The notes: generated by a model not told the origin, from the letters alone. DNA of 64,000 nt from Cohnella phaseoli (GCF_003386235.1 NZ_QRDZ01000002.1:248001-312000), one strand, 5' to 3'. Shown: positions 27,375-37,607, numbered from the stretch's first letter. Numbers and translations are program-made.

Positions 27375-28676
27375 TTATAGCTCGGATAGCGCGATTCGAT
27401 GCGCTTCGATTGTCTGATCGATGTCGTGCTCCGTATGCGCTGTGGAAACGAACAAGCCCTCAAACGGCGAAGGAGCGATGTTGACTCCGTTGTCCAGAAG
27501 GCTGCGGAATACGTTGCGGAACCGCTGCGTATCCGCCGTCTTCGCGATGTCGTAATTGATGACGTGCTTGTCCGTAAAAAACGGACAGACCATAGACCCG
27601 ACGCGGTTGATCGTCATTGGAACGCCGAGCTGATCGGCGTTGCGCTGCAGTCCGACTTGCAGACGACCGGACAGCCGCTCCAGAAGCTGGTAAGCCTCCG
27701 GCGTCATCAGCTTCAGCGTCGTATAGCCTGCAGCCATCGCCAGCGGGTTGCCCGACAGCGTTCCCGCCTGATAGATCGGACCGACCGGAGCCATATGCTC
27801 CATAATCTCCCGCTTGCCGCCGTATGCCCCGACCGGAAGGCCGCCGCCGATCACCTTGCCAAGGCATGTCAGGTCGGGCGTTACGCCGTACAATCCTTGC
27901 GCGCAGTTGAGATCCACCCGGAAGCCGGTCATCACCTCGTCGAAAATAAGCAGGCCGCCATACTGGGTCGTCAGTTCCCTCAGACCCGACAGAAAACCCG
28001 GCAGCGGCGGAACGACGCCCATATTGCCCGCTACCGGCTCGACGATAACCGCCGCGATCTCTTCTCCGTACCGCTCGAAGGCCAGCTTCGCCGAATCGAG
28101 ATCGTTATATGGAACGGTCAACGTATGGGAGGCTACGCTCTCGGGCACGCCAGGGCTATCCGGAAGCCCTAACGTCGCCACTCCGGACCCCGCCTTGATC
28201 AGAAGACTGTCCGCATGTCCGTGATAGGAGCCTTCGAATTTCAGAATTTTGCTTCTCTTCGTATAGCCGCGCGCAAGCCGCAAAGCGCTCATCGTCGCTT
28301 CCGTACCGGAGTTGACCATACGCACGATTTCCACGGAAGGTACCCGCTCGCAGACGAGCTCCGCCATCAACGTCTCCAATTCGGTCGGCGCGCCGAAGCT
28401 TGTCCCTTTCTCCGCAGTGCGCTTGATCGCCTCTACGACTTCCGGATGCGCGTGGCCCGCAATCAACGGCCCCCAGCTCAGCACGTAATCGATATACGTT
28501 TGGCCGTCGATATCCGTAATCCGGCTCCCTTCGCCCTTGTCAATCACAAGTGGAGTCAGCCCCACCGATTTGAATGCCCGCACCGGACTGTTCACCCCGC
28601 CAGGAATGAAGCGCTTGGCGCGCTCGAACTCCGCCCTGGAGCGGGAATCGACACGAATTCGCTCTTTTTCGCTCAT
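27375..28676 (-). CDS. hemL: Glutamate-1-semialdehyde 2,1-aminomutase
   Basis: 433 residues from ATG 28676 ([20 protein letters not shown]). Class III PLP aminotransferase: [41 protein letters not shown], and the PLP Lys in [17 protein letters not shown]. Makes 5-aminolevulinate, the last step of the C5 pathway begun by HemA. An upstream GTG three codons earlier would sit too close to AGGA. Separated from the rest of the hem operon by a plus-strand crp-type gene, so it must have its own promoter. Confidence 0.96.
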   Translation of the reverse strand: MSEKERIRVDSRSRAEFERAKRFIPGGVNSPVRAFKSVGLTPLVIDKGEGSRITDIDGQTYIDYVLSWGPLIAGHAHPEVVEAIKRTAEKGTSFGAPTELETLMAELVCERVPSVEIVRMVNSGTEATMSALRLARGYTKRSKILKFEGSYHGHADSLLIKAGSGVATLGLPDSPGVPESVASHTLTVPYNDLDSAKLAFERYGEEIAAVIVEPVAGNMGVVPPLPGFLSGLRELTTQYGGLLIFDEVMTGFRVDLNCAQGLYGVTPDLTCLGKVIGGGLPVGAYGGKREIMEHMAPVGPIYQAGTLSGNPLAMAAGYTTLKLMTPEAYQLLERLSGRLQVGLQRNADQLGVPMTINRVGSMVCPFFTDKHVINYDIAKTADTQRFRNVFRSLLDNGVNIAPSPFEGLFVSTAHTEHDIDQTIEAHRIALSEL

Positions 28677-28783
28677 CTTCTTCACGTCCTACTATCAGAT
28701 TTGGAAAAGGCTGTGTTACACTGAATACGCGCTGTTAACCCTTCTACCGAACGCTATATATGTGGAGCAGGAGAGATGATTCC

Positions 28784-29446
28784 ATGATTGAATGGTTAAA
28801 GAAAGTATCGCTCTTCGACAATTTGAACGACGAGCAGTTGGAGCACGTTCTGCGCATTTCCCAGAAAAAAACGTTTCCCGCCGGTACGGTTCTATTCCAT
28901 GAGAAGGAAATGGGGCTTACCTTCTACGTCATTCTCAGCGGCTCTATCAAGCTGTTTACGAGAAGCGCCAACGGCGACGAGAAGGTGCTGTCGCTCGCGA
29001 ATACCGGCGAAAGCTTCGGCGAGCTGTCCCTGCTCGACGGCAGACCGCGCTCCGCTTCCGCCCAGACGCTGGAAAAGTCGACCGTACTGGAATTGGCCTC
29101 CGAGCAGTTCATGAACCTGCTGCAGGCTCATTTTGATATCACACGAGGCATTCTGACCGAGCTATGCCGCAGATTGCGCGCGACCAACGAGCATGTCAAC
29201 GATTTGACGTTCCTCGACGGACGGACGAGAGTGTTGAAAAATTTAATCGCGCTTGCCAACCGCAACGGCCGACGCGAGGGCAACCTCATTTCGATTCCTA
29301 TGGCGCTTAACTACGACGAACTGGCGCAAATGGCCGGCGTAAACAAAACCGTTCTCTCGGAAGTGACCCGCGAATTGGAGTCGCGAGGGGTGCTGCACTT
29401 CGAACTGGGCGAATACAGGCTTAACCTCGACAAGCTCCGCAGCTGA
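28784..29446 (+). CDS. Crp/Fnr-family transcriptional regulator
   Basis: About 220 residues. Cyclic-nucleotide-binding-like beta barrel (LFDNLNDEQLEHVLRISQK, then GESFGELSLLDGRPRSASA, the phosphate-binding cassette position) and a C-terminal winged helix (YDELAQMAGVNKTVLSEVTR). No N-terminal cysteine cluster, so it is not an Fnr-type iron-sulfur oxygen sensor; the ligand is unknown. The start at 28784 is downstream of GGAGAG. Divergent from hemL and convergent with hemB (15 bases between the stops), an insertion in the hem gene order. Confidence 0.92.
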   Translation: MIEWLKKVSLFDNLNDEQLEHVLRISQKKTFPAGTVLFHEKEMGLTFYVILSGSIKLFTRSANGDEKVLSLANTGESFGELSLLDGRPRSASAQTLEKSTVLELASEQFMNLLQAHFDITRGILTELCRRLRATNEHVNDLTFLDGRTRVLKNLIALANRNGRREGNLISIPMALNYDELAQMAGVNKTVLSEVTRELESRGVLHFELGEYRLNLDKLRS

Positions 29447-29461
29447 GCCGCCCCCTCCGTT

Positions 29462-30451
29462 CTACTCCTCCCGCAACCAGCGCGCGGCGTCCTTGGCATG
29501 ATACGTAATAATCAGATCCGCCCCCGCGCGCTTCATGCCGGTCAACGTCTCCAGCACGATCGCCTTCTCGTCGATCCATCCCTGCAACGCCGCAGCCTTG
29601 ACCATCGAATACTCCGCGCTAACGTTGTAGGCCACAATCGGCAGAGCATATCTGTCCCTCAGCATACGAATGATGTCCAAATAAGCCAGCGCGGGCTTGA
29701 CCATCAGGAAATCCGCGCCCTCGTCGACGTCGCTTTGCGCTTCGCGCAGCGCCTCGCGGGAGTTCGCCGGATCCATCTGATACGTTCTACGGTCTCCGAA
29801 TTGCGGCGCGGAATGAGCGGCTTCGCGGAATGGCCCGTAATAAGCCGACGAATATTTTACCGAATAGGACATTATCGGAACGTTCTTGTATCCGGCTTCG
29901 TCGAGCGCGTTGCGTATCGCCCAGACAAAACCGTCCATCATGTTCGACGGAGCGATGATATCCGCTCCCGCGCGCGCCTGAGATACCGCCGTCCGAGCGA
30001 GCAGCTCCAGCGATTCGTCGTTGTCGATCTCCGCGCCGCATTCCGTCGTATGCACGACGCCGCAATGCCCGTGATCGGTATACTGACAAAGACAGTTATC
30101 CGCAATAACGACGAGCTCCGGATAGAGTGCCTTCATTTTGCGAATCGCCCGCTGCGTAATGCCGTTATCGTCGTAAGCGGACGTGCCCAACGCGTCCTTG
30201 TGATCCGGCACTCCGAATACCATAACGGACTGTACGCCGGCTTCCGCAATCTCCGCCAGCTCCCGTTCCATCGTATCGAGCGACCAATGATAAACGCCCG
30301 GCATAGAGGAGATTTCCTCCTGCACGCCTTCTCCTTCCGTGATGAAGATCGGCATAATAAAATCGGTCGCGTCCAGCCTCGTCTCTCTAACAAGACTTCT
30401 CAGCCCGGCCGAGCTTCTCAATCTGCGGTTACGAACAACCGGAAAGGCCAT
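29462..30451 (-). CDS. hemB: Delta-aminolevulinic acid dehydratase (porphobilinogen synthase)
   Basis: 329 residues. Zinc-site cysteines in [14 protein letters not shown], first Schiff-base-region Lys in [12 protein letters not shown], and catalytic Lys in [10 protein letters not shown]. Condenses two ALA molecules to porphobilinogen. Last gene of the hemA-hemX-sirC-hemC-cobA/hemD-hemB run. No clear terminator lies between it and the convergent crp-type gene. Confidence 0.97.
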   Translation of the reverse strand: MAFPVVRNRRLRSSAGLRSLVRETRLDATDFIMPIFITEGEGVQEEISSMPGVYHWSLDTMERELAEIAEAGVQSVMVFGVPDHKDALGTSAYDDNGITQRAIRKMKALYPELVVIADNCLCQYTDHGHCGVVHTTECGAEIDNDESLELLARTAVSQARAGADIIAPSNMMDGFVWAIRNALDEAGYKNVPIMSYSVKYSSAYYGPFREAAHSAPQFGDRRTYQMDPANSREALREAQSDVDEGADFLMVKPALAYLDIIRMLRDRYALPIVAYNVSAEYSMVKAAALQGWIDEKAIVLETLTGMKRAGADLIITYHAKDAARWLREE

Positions 30452-30495
30452 ATTCCCTCATCCTCGCTTTCATAATGCGAATTCATCGCCTGGTC

Positions 30496-32031
30496 TTATT
30501 CCCGCTTCCCAACAAGCGCCTGAACCAAACCTTCTATCGTATACTCGTCCGGCACGATCGTCGGCGTCAGCCCGTGCTGCTCCGCCGTTCTGGCCGTTAC
30601 CGGCCCGATGCAGGCGATCTCGCACCGGGAAAGCGCCGCTTGCGGGTCCTCGACGCCCAGGCGGCGAAGCGACTCAAGCAGATTAAGCACCGTAGACGAG
30701 CTCGTAAACGTTACAATATGGATTTCTCCGTTTTGCAGCATCTCCGGCAGCCAAATATCCGCCGGAACGGACAGCGCCGTCTCGTAAACATCGATCTCGA
30801 CCGTACGAACACCCTTCTTCTTAAGCTCCTGAGGCAAAATCTCTCTTGCCAGATTCCCTCGCGCCAACAGCGCCGTCTGCCCTTCCGCAACTTGATCCGC
30901 CAGACTGTCCAACAAGCTCTCGGCGCGATAGCTCTCGGGCAGCAGATCGGCGCGGATGCCTCGCTGCGCCAGCGCCTCGGCCGTCTTAGGGCCGACAGCG
31001 GCGAACTTGGCCCGGTGAAAGCGACGAATGTCGACGCCGAACCGCTCCAGCCAGCGAAAGAAATAGTCGACGCCGTTAACGCTTGTCAGCATCACCCAGT
31101 CGTATTCCTCCGCGCGGACAAGCGCGCGTTCGATCGCGCTTTCGGCTTCTTCCCCTTCCGGCAGCCGCGTCTCAATAACAGGAAATTCGTACGGCTCCCC
31201 GCCCAACTCGTCGATTCTCGCCGCCAGTTCGCTCGCCTGAGAACGAGCGCGCGTAACGAGAACGCGCCGTCCGAACAAAGGCTTGCTCTCCACCCAAGCC
31301 AACGTCTCGCGCTGCTTGACCACGTCTCCGACGACGATGACGGCGGGCGGCTGCAGGTTGGCCTCCTTCACCTTCTCTTCGATATCGCCCAGCGTACCGG
31401 CAACCGTGCGCTGCTCCGCTCTCGTCCCCCATCGGACAAGGGCCACCGGAGTCTCGGGCGTCCGGCCGTGTTTGATCAACTGTTCGCTAATATATCCGAT
31501 CTTGGCAACTCCCATCAGAAACACAAGCGTTCCCGTCGCGTTCGTCACCTTGTCCCAATAGATCGAATGGTCGAGCTTTTCCGGACTTTCATGACCCGTA
31601 ATGACGGAAAAGGAGGAAGCCAGATCGCGATGGGTAACGGGAATGCCCGCATATGCCGGAACCGCGATCGCCGAAGTGATGCCCGGAATAATCTCGTAAG
31701 TAATGCCGTTGCGCTTAAGCAACTCAGCCTCTTCTCCGACGCGCCCGAATACGGTAGGATCCCCGCCCTTTAGCCGAATGACCGTTTTGCCCTGCAGAGC
31801 CAAATCGACCAGCAGCTGATTGATCGCCTCCTGCTTCATCGTATGGCGATCCGGAAGCTTCCCGACATAAATTCTCTCCGCTTCGGCGCGCGCATAATTA
31901 AGCAGATGAGGGCCCGCCAGACGGTCGTATACGACGACATCGGCGCGTTTCAACGCCTCCTGACCGCGAACCGTGATCAATTTCGGATCTCCGGGACCGG
32001 CCCCGACCAGATACACTTTGCCTTTTTCCAC
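30496..32031 (-). CDS. Fused uroporphyrinogen-III C-methyltransferase / uroporphyrinogen-III synthase
   Basis: 511 residues with two domains. About 1-245 is a SUMT/CobA methyltransferase (VYLVGAGPGDPKLITVRG, VIRLKGGDPTVFGR, GITSAIAVPAYAGIPVTHR). About 255-508 is HemD (RRVLVTRARSQASELAARI, VMLTSVNGVDYFF, FTSSSTVLNLL). HemD closes hydroxymethylbilane to uroporphyrinogen III; the CobA half methylates it to precorrin-2 for siroheme or cobalamin. The fusion channels part of the heme precursor to siroheme, which fits with the precorrin-2 dehydrogenase gene two positions upstream. GTG start at 32031, five bases after hemC. Confidence 0.96.
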   Translation of the reverse strand: MEKGKVYLVGAGPGDPKLITVRGQEALKRADVVVYDRLAGPHLLNYARAEAERIYVGKLPDRHTMKQEAINQLLVDLALQGKTVIRLKGGDPTVFGRVGEEAELLKRNGITYEIIPGITSAIAVPAYAGIPVTHRDLASSFSVITGHESPEKLDHSIYWDKVTNATGTLVFLMGVAKIGYISEQLIKHGRTPETPVALVRWGTRAEQRTVAGTLGDIEEKVKEANLQPPAVIVVGDVVKQRETLAWVESKPLFGRRVLVTRARSQASELAARIDELGGEPYEFPVIETRLPEGEEAESAIERALVRAEEYDWVMLTSVNGVDYFFRWLERFGVDIRRFHRAKFAAVGPKTAEALAQRGIRADLLPESYRAESLLDSLADQVAEGQTALLARGNLAREILPQELKKKGVRTVEIDVYETALSVPADIWLPEMLQNGEIHIVTFTSSSTVLNLLESLRRLGVEDPQAALSRCEIACIGPVTARTAEQHGLTPTIVPDEYTIEGLVQALVGKRE

Positions 32032-32036
32032 CGCCG

Positions 32037-32978
32037 CTATTCCCTCGCTTCCGCGAGCAAGCTGCCCGCACCACGGCTCAGCAGCGCTTCCGCCGCATCC
32101 GTGCCGACCTGTAGCGGATCGCCGCCCGCAGCGGATTCCCGAAGCAGCTTGCTGCCGTCCGGGGAGGCGACAAGACCCTCAAGCACGAGGGCGCCATCCG
32201 CATTGCCCGCCGTCTCCAGACGAGCGTATGCGCCGATCGGTACCTGGCACCCCCCGTTAAGCAGCCCGAGCAAACGGCGCTCGGCCTCGACGGCGCGGGC
32301 GGTCGCCGTATCGTTCAGACGGCTCAGCACATCCAGCAGCTCGCTATCGTCGCTGCGGCATTCGATGGCCAGCGCCCCTTGACCGACTGCGGGAAGGCAG
32401 ACGTCTGGGGACAAATACTCGGTAATCCGATCCTTCCAGCCCATCCGATGCAGCCCTGCGGCCGCCAGCAAAATCGCGTCGAAGCCCTCTTCCTCCAGTT
32501 TGCGAAGGCGAGTATCGATATTGCCCCGAATCGACTCGATGCGGAAGTCCGGGCGGGATGCTTGCAGTTGCGCAGAACGGCGCAAGCTGCTCGTGCCGAT
32601 TCTCGCCCCCTGCGGGAGCTCCGCAAGCAGCTTGCCGCCTCTGCTTACGATGCAGTCTCGCGGATCCTCGCGCTCGGGAACCGCGCCGATAACAAGACCC
32701 TCCGGCAGCTCGAACGGCATATCTTTCATGCTGTGAATCGCCATGTCGATCTGCCCGTTCAGCAGCGCTTCTTCGATTTCTTTGACGAACAGCCCTTTGC
32801 CGCCTACCTTCGACAAGGTGACGTCAAGAATCCGGTCGCCTCGCGTGACGATCGGTTTTACTTCGAATGTATAAGGCAGATTATTTCTCTCGCATATTTC
32901 TTTCAGCAATTGAATCGTTTGATTCGTCTGAGTCAGCGCCAAAGCGCTCTGTCTTGATCCGACAATAATGTTGCGCAT
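32037..32978 (-). CDS. hemC: Hydroxymethylbilane synthase (porphobilinogen deaminase)
   Basis: 313 residues. [43 protein letters not shown] and [11 protein letters not shown], the Cys near 243 carrying the dipyrromethane cofactor. Links four porphobilinogens. ATG directly abuts the TAA of the preceding gene. Confidence 0.97.
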   Translation of the reverse strand: MRNIIVGSRQSALALTQTNQTIQLLKEICERNNLPYTFEVKPIVTRGDRILDVTLSKVGGKGLFVKEIEEALLNGQIDMAIHSMKDMPFELPEGLVIGAVPEREDPRDCIVSRGGKLLAELPQGARIGTSSLRRSAQLQASRPDFRIESIRGNIDTRLRKLEEEGFDAILLAAAGLHRMGWKDRITEYLSPDVCLPAVGQGALAIECRSDDSELLDVLSRLNDTATARAVEAERRLLGLLNGGCQVPIGAYARLETAGNADGALVLEGLVASPDGSKLLRESAAGGDPLQVGTDAAEALLSRGAGSLLAEARE

Positions 32979-33647
32979 TTAAGTATCCGTCCCTTCCGTT
33001 CGTTTCGCGAGCTGCCGCAGCTGCGCGATCAGCTCGTCCTTATCGCGCAGCCGGCCCGCCGTTCGCCACTGCGCAAGCGCATCGTCCGTAACAGCCGCGC
33101 CGAGCAAAACCCGCCGTTCGGCAGGATCGGCGACGTTCGCCTTGACGATGCCGCGAATCGTTCTTAAAGCTTCGACGTTCTCATTGTAGATGTGCCCGTA
33201 CCTTTCGGCAAGTTCGCCGATAATGCGCAGCGGCAGCGCGGGTCCGGCTCCCGAGGCGCTCGCCGTCAGAATAAGATCGCCTCTGCGCAGTACGGCGGGT
33301 ACGATAAAATCTCCGCTTTCTCCATCATCCGCTATATTCGCGGGTATTCCCCGCTCGGCCGCCGCCTCGGCCAGTCGGCGATTCAGCTCGGGACGATCGG
33401 TGGCGGCAAATAGGAGTTCGGCCCCGTCCATATCGTGAGGCTCCGCTTCCTTCTCATGCCAGCTAAGGCGCCCGCAGTTCGCCCACTCCTGCAGCTCCGG
33501 CGTTACTCGCGGACTGACAATGTGAACGTCGGCGGCTGCGTCCAGCAGTCCGCAAGCTTTGCGCTGAGCGACCGCCCCGCCTCCGAACACGACGCACTTG
33601 CGCCCGTCCAGCTTAAGCAGCAGCGGATACCACCCCGTCATCGGCAT
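32979..33647 (-). CDS. Precorrin-2 dehydrogenase (SirC/Met8p N-terminal type)
   Basis: 222 residues. Rossmann fold: YPLLLKLDGRKCVVFGGGAVAQRKA, then LLFAATDRPELNRRLAEAA and NIADDGESGDFIVPAVLRRGD, typical of the NAD-dependent dehydrogenase that makes sirohydrochlorin. The C-terminal part is the small Met8p-like helical domain. It feeds siroheme synthesis together with the CobA-HemD fusion. Overlap-free junction with hemC (TAA then ATG). Confidence 0.9.
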   Translation of the reverse strand: MPMTGWYPLLLKLDGRKCVVFGGGAVAQRKACGLLDAAADVHIVSPRVTPELQEWANCGRLSWHEKEAEPHDMDGAELLFAATDRPELNRRLAEAAAERGIPANIADDGESGDFIVPAVLRRGDLILTASASGAGPALPLRIIGELAERYGHIYNENVEALRTIRGIVKANVADPAERRVLLGAAVTDDALAQWRTAGRLRDKDELIAQLRQLAKRTEGTDT

Positions 33648-33679
33648 CTTCCCCTTTCCCGATATCGTTCTCGTTGGAT

Positions 33680-34501
33680 TTATACAACTTGATGGAAGGA
33701 AGATGCCGAACCGATGAAAAATCCGATGACAAGCAGCGCATAACCCAGCAAATTCCAGATCGCCAGCTTCATTCCGTCGTCCTTGGAGCTCATTTTGCGC
33801 AGCAGATAGAAAATATAGACCAACCCGGCCAAAAACGAGAGGATCACTCTGCCGTCCAACAGCTTGCCCGGATCATGGTCCAGAATAAGCGCCGCCGTAC
33901 CCGTTGACAACGAGAGCAGCAACAGCAGCACCCCGATTGCTCCGATCCGGAACGCATAGCTGTCTATCGATTCCAGACTCGGCATCTTGCGCATGACGTG
34001 CGTCCATTTCTTCGTTTTCAGCTTGCGATGCAGAAACAGATACATCGCTCCCAGCAGCGCCGCGATCGTCAGCAGCGCAAAGGAGAGCGTGATCAGGCTG
34101 ACGTGCATGATCAGCAGCTTCCTCGCCACTTCCCAAGGCTCCAGAGCGGCGGTGTGCTTCGGCCGCTGGATCAGATTAAGCGCAAATACGGCAAAACCGA
34201 CAACGTTCACAAGCAGCACGAGCAGCTCCGCGCGAATGAGCCGGTTTAGAATAAAGGAAACTGACACAAGCATCCAAGATACGAAAAATAGGTAGTCTTT
34301 CGTCGTAAGCAGCGGAACGGAAAATCTTTCGATCAGGAAGCTTAGCAAAAAACCGCCTTGAAGAATCCATACAAAAACAAGCAGCCCTGTTCCCGTCTTC
34401 TTCGCCCTCGGGTTGCCGGATGCGGCATCGGAGACGAAAAAAAGCAGACTCAGGGCGTAAATATAGAGCACCGCGTCGGTTAACCAATCCTGCGTAATCA
34501 T
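33680..34501 (-). CDS. hemX: HemX-like membrane protein (cytochrome c assembly/CcsA family)
   Basis: 273 residues with about eight hydrophobic helices. The family resemblance is to CcsA/ResC-type heme handling proteins. HemX lies directly after hemA in Bacillus, where it lowers HemA protein level. That synteny supports the name; direct function not shown by motif. Confidence 0.85.
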   Translation of the reverse strand: MITQDWLTDAVLYIYALSLLFFVSDAASGNPRAKKTGTGLLVFVWILQGGFLLSFLIERFSVPLLTTKDYLFFVSWMLVSVSFILNRLIRAELLVLLVNVVGFAVFALNLIQRPKHTAALEPWEVARKLLIMHVSLITLSFALLTIAALLGAMYLFLHRKLKTKKWTHVMRKMPSLESIDSYAFRIGAIGVLLLLLSLSTGTAALILDHDPGKLLDGRVILSFLAGLVYIFYLLRKMSSKDDGMKLAIWNLLGYALLVIGFFIGSASSFHQVV

Positions 34502-34530
34502 GAGGGCAGCGCCTCCAGCCTCCGCTTGCG

Positions 34531-35910
34531 TTATTGCAGCGCTCCCGCCAGCTTTGTCAACAGTCTATCGACATCCAGAACGGGGGCTGAATTCGTCTTG
34601 CGGGATTTCTCTTCCGCCTTCTCTTCCGCTTTCAGCCGGGACACTTCCTCATCAAGCGCGAACAGCTGCATAAACAGCTCCAGCGCTTCGTCGCTGCGCT
34701 TCTCGGCGGCCAGCTCCTTAATGCGTAATATCGGATCGTGAATAATTTGATTGACAATGCTCTTCGTGAGCTTGCGAATTACCTTCATCTGCCGCTCGTC
34801 CAGATCCGGAAGCTTGCGCACCAAGCTGTCCATCGTGCTGTCGTGGATAGCGGCGGCCTTCTCCTGCAGCGCTCTAATCACCGGGCTGACGCCGAGCGTC
34901 ACGTACCACTGGCGATAAGCCTCGCACTCCAGCTCGATCATCTCTTCAATGATCGCGGCCTCCTGACGTCTCTTCGCCAGGTTCGTCTCCACGATCCCTT
35001 CGAGATCGTCGATATCGTACAGGAACACGTTAGGCAAATCTCCGCACGCCGGCTCGATGTCTCTTGGGACCGCAATATCGATCAGGAACAGCGGCTTCTT
35101 CTTGCGGGAAGCCATCGCCGCTTCCACGTGCTTGCGAGCGAGGACGAACTGATCGGCGCCCGTGCTGCTGATAACGATATCCATGTCGGCAAGCCGGTTC
35201 AGCGCCTCGTCCAGCGCTAGCGCCGCGCCTTGGAATTTGCCCGCCAGCTCGCGGGCCTTCTCCACGGTGCGGTTGACGACGAACACTTCCTTCGCACCGT
35301 TGGCATGCAGATGCTGAGCGGTCAATTCGCTCATTTTTCCCGCTCCGACGATCATAACCCTCTTATCGTCAAAGCGCCCGAATATTCGCTTGCCCAGCTC
35401 CACCGCCGCATAGCTGACGGACACCGCGTTCTCTCCGATCGAGGTGTTGGAATGGGCCCGCTTCGCGAGCGTAATTGCCTGCTTAAACAAACGATTAAAC
35501 AGCGTCCCGGTCGCATTCCGCTCCTGTGCAAGCAGAAATGCGTCGCGTACCTGACCCAAAATTTGCGTTTCGCCGATAATCATTGAATCGAGACCGCAGG
35601 AGACGCGGAATAGATGCTCCACCGCGCGGTCGTCCTCGTACATATACAGATGGCTGTTAAATTGCTGACGCGGAATGCCGAACCACTGCTCCATAAACGA
35701 ACGAATATAATGTCCGCATAGCTGCAGCCGATCTACAATCGCATAGATTTCCGTCCGGTTGCAGGTCGCCACAATTACTCCTTCGAGAATGCTGGTCGTC
35801 TGCCGTAGCGCCTGCAGAGCAAGCGGCATCTCCCGTTCGGACAAAGCAAACCTCTCGCGGATTTCCACGGGAGCGGTTCGATAATTCAATCCGACGACGA
35901 TCAGATGCAT
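34531..35910 (-). CDS. hemA: Glutamyl-tRNA reductase
   Basis: 459 residues. MHLIVVGLNYRTAPVEIRER, catalytic Cys50 in VATCNRTEIYA, NADPH-binding VMIVGAGKMSELTAQHL, and a C-terminal dimerisation domain. Reduces glutamyl-tRNA to glutamate-1-semialdehyde, first committed step of heme synthesis. Start ATG at 35910 gives the canonical N-terminus, with GGGTGA eight bases upstream; an upstream GTG four codons earlier is possible. First gene of the hem operon. Confidence 0.97.
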   Translation of the reverse strand: MHLIVVGLNYRTAPVEIRERFALSEREMPLALQALRQTTSILEGVIVATCNRTEIYAIVDRLQLCGHYIRSFMEQWFGIPRQQFNSHLYMYEDDRAVEHLFRVSCGLDSMIIGETQILGQVRDAFLLAQERNATGTLFNRLFKQAITLAKRAHSNTSIGENAVSVSYAAVELGKRIFGRFDDKRVMIVGAGKMSELTAQHLHANGAKEVFVVNRTVEKARELAGKFQGAALALDEALNRLADMDIVISSTGADQFVLARKHVEAAMASRKKKPLFLIDIAVPRDIEPACGDLPNVFLYDIDDLEGIVETNLAKRRQEAAIIEEMIELECEAYRQWYVTLGVSPVIRALQEKAAAIHDSTMDSLVRKLPDLDERQMKVIRKLTKSIVNQIIHDPILRIKELAAEKRSDEALELFMQLFALDEEVSRLKAEEKAEEKSRKTNSAPVLDVDRLLTKLAGALQ

Positions 35911-35993
35911 GGCTATATTCACCCGGCTTTCTTCTAGAAGTTGTTCACTTTCACTTTATGATGAAGTGTGGACTGGCCTGTGTATCAACGACT

Positions 35994-36002
35994 ATTATAG
36001 CA
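35994..36002 (-). promoter_or_regulatory. Extended -10 promoter of the hemA operon
   Basis: Minus strand TGCTATAAT gives an extended -10; the -35 region is weak. It lies about 84 bases upstream of the hemA start. Confidence 0.5.
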
Positions 36003-36103
36003 CAGTTGCACGAACGCTTTTCCGTCAAATATGAAAACTTTATGAAACCGTGTCGGATAGGCGGCTTTTCCTCTATTGTCGTCGAAACGGCCTTATCGTA
36101 TGC

Positions 36104-36142
36104 GAAAAAAAAGAAAAAGCCACGAGCGTCAGCCCATGGCTT
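36104..36142 (-). terminator. Terminator after speD
   Basis: Minus strand AAGCCA and TGGCTT close a hairpin with further inner GC pairs, followed by a long T-rich tract. Confidence 0.8.
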
Positions 36143-36148
36143 GCATGA

Positions 36149-36550
36149 TTATTTTACAAGTTCGACCTGTTTGACTTCCGGTTCCTCGACTTGCAGTTCG
36201 CCAAGTCCGCGAATCAATTTCTTCGCATAGGTTTTCTCCGGCTTCAGAACGTCGATGAGATAGTCGATTGCCAGCTGTGGATCCACGGTCTCGCCGCATG
36301 TATAACAGTCGATCGCGGCAAAGCCTCTTTCAGGATACGTGTGAATGGAAATGTGGCTCTCCGAGAGCATCACCAGAACCGTTGCGCCTTGTGGCTCGAA
36401 TTGCTTGGCTTGAACCGAGAGTACGGTCGCGCCGCATGCTTCTGCCGCTTCCACCATGTGCGATTGGAGAAGTTCCGCACTGTTCAGTAGATCGATGTTG
36501 CCTCCCCATGTGTCAACCGCAACGTGCCGTCCGAAAGTCGAGTATTCCAT
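36149..36550 (-). CDS. speD: S-adenosylmethionine decarboxylase proenzyme (SpeH type)
   Basis: 133 residues, the short prokaryotic class. The self-cleavage site is LSESHISIHTYPE: Ser65 becomes the pyruvoyl cofactor and His and Cys (DCYTCGE) are active-site residues. Makes decarboxylated AdoMet for spermidine. Monocistronic, with a terminator. The 312 bases upstream to the next gene hold a TTGACA-like element near 36684 without a good -10 partner, and the next gene's terminator; otherwise nothing recognised. Confidence 0.95.
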   Translation of the reverse strand: MEYSTFGRHVAVDTWGGNIDLLNSAELLQSHMVEAAEACGATVLSVQAKQFEPQGATVLVMLSESHISIHTYPERGFAAIDCYTCGETVDPQLAIDYLIDVLKPEKTYAKKLIRGLGELQVEEPEVKQVELVK

Positions 36551-36805
36551 CTTCCGGTTCCCCCTTCCTAGGAATAAAATTGTAAAACTGATTTCATCCG
36601 CTAGGACCTACGTCATTCACTTGGAGGGAAATTGCTCTCATCGCATTCCTTGAGTGAATCCTGGTTCCTAATGTATTGAGTTGTCAACGAATCTAAAAAT
36701 AACATCTATCTTAGGTAAATGCAATAGTTTTTTTTGGCAGCGGACACGCACGTTTCGGATAACGCCCGGCGGCGTTCGCACAGCTGCGACAGGACCGGCT
36801 AGCGT

Positions 36806-36834
36806 AAAAAAGAGAGCCTCTCGGCTCTCTTTTT
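36806..36834 (-). terminator. Bidirectional terminator after the 196-residue unknown gene
   Basis: AAAAAGAGAGCC, loop TCTC, GGCTCTCTTTTT: a compact stem with A and T runs on both sides. Confidence 0.88.
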
Positions 36835-36862
36835 CGGATGCTTGCGCGCGCAACCCGAATCG

Positions 36863-37453
36863 TCAGGCTTCTAGCGCGAACAGCATACGGCTATGCGATG
36901 TCAGGCTGTCGTCAATCTCGCGAATCAGCTCGGAATCTTTGGTCTGATTCCGCATGTCCAGCAGATCGTTGACCGAGCCGCGCAGACGCGTAATCTCCTC
37001 TTCGACGGAGAGCAGGTTAAACAGCGATTCCAGTTGGCCGGCCGTGTCTCGGTGCTCGAACACGGTGCGCAAGGTCATTCCCTTATGCTCTGCAATGCGA
37101 GCGACTTTGCCTTCAATATAATGATAAATCATCGTAAAACCTTGATAAATCCGATTGACGACCGCGTCTCCCTTAAAGGTCGCCACGAGCTTGCGCAGTG
37201 CGTTGGTCAGCTTCGGATGAACGACCCGGCACGTTAATGAGCAGCGGAACTGTCCATCCACGCGTTCGAAGGTGAGGCGGATCGATTCTCCGACGCTCTC
37301 GTCCTCCAATACGACTTCCTGATTGCCGTTATCCAATACGAATACTTGCAAACGAAGCTGTTGAAGCTCGCAGATCGAAAGCAATTGCAGCATTTCGGCT
37401 TCCGTCAGCTGCAGGTTGGCATTGACATACTCCGTGGCTACGCGTTGAGCCAT
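36863..37453 (-). CDS. Conserved-looking hypothetical protein, 196 residues
   Basis: Not recognised. Starts MAQRVATEYVNANLQLTEAE after a good GAGGAG ribosome site. Soluble, no membrane segment; the N-terminal half looks alpha/beta and the C-terminal half is helical with charged heptad-like stretches (EEEITRLRGSVNDLLDMRN), suggesting oligomerisation. It has its own promoter and terminator. The neighbours (engB upstream, speD downstream) give no functional clue. Codon use matches the surroundings. Confidence 0.85.
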   Translation of the reverse strand: MAQRVATEYVNANLQLTEAEMLQLLSICELQQLRLQVFVLDNGNQEVVLEDESVGESIRLTFERVDGQFRCSLTCRVVHPKLTNALRKLVATFKGDAVVNRIYQGFTMIYHYIEGKVARIAEHKGMTLRTVFEHRDTAGQLESLFNLLSVEEEITRLRGSVNDLLDMRNQTKDSELIREIDDSLTSHSRMLFALEA

Positions 37454-37509
37454 AAAATCTCCTCAATTCCCCTGTCTTGCGATTGTGTTGCGCTAACTTA
37501 ACTGTTTTT

Positions 37510-37515
37510 ATTATA
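37510..37515 (-). promoter_or_regulatory. -10 element upstream of the 196-residue unknown gene
   Basis: Minus strand TATAAT 57 bases before the start codon; no convincing -35. Confidence 0.4.
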
Positions 37516-37607
37516 CGCGAAATCGCAAGCCTTTTCCTGCCATCGGAAACCGATAATTACGGAAAAATCGGTTAAAAATCGATTTCTCCCGCGATCCAGA
37601 CGATTTA

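Noticed and set aside
36684..36689. TTGACA-like element as the speD promoter
   Set aside because: No matching -10 at 16-18 bases, so I left the speD promoter unassigned.
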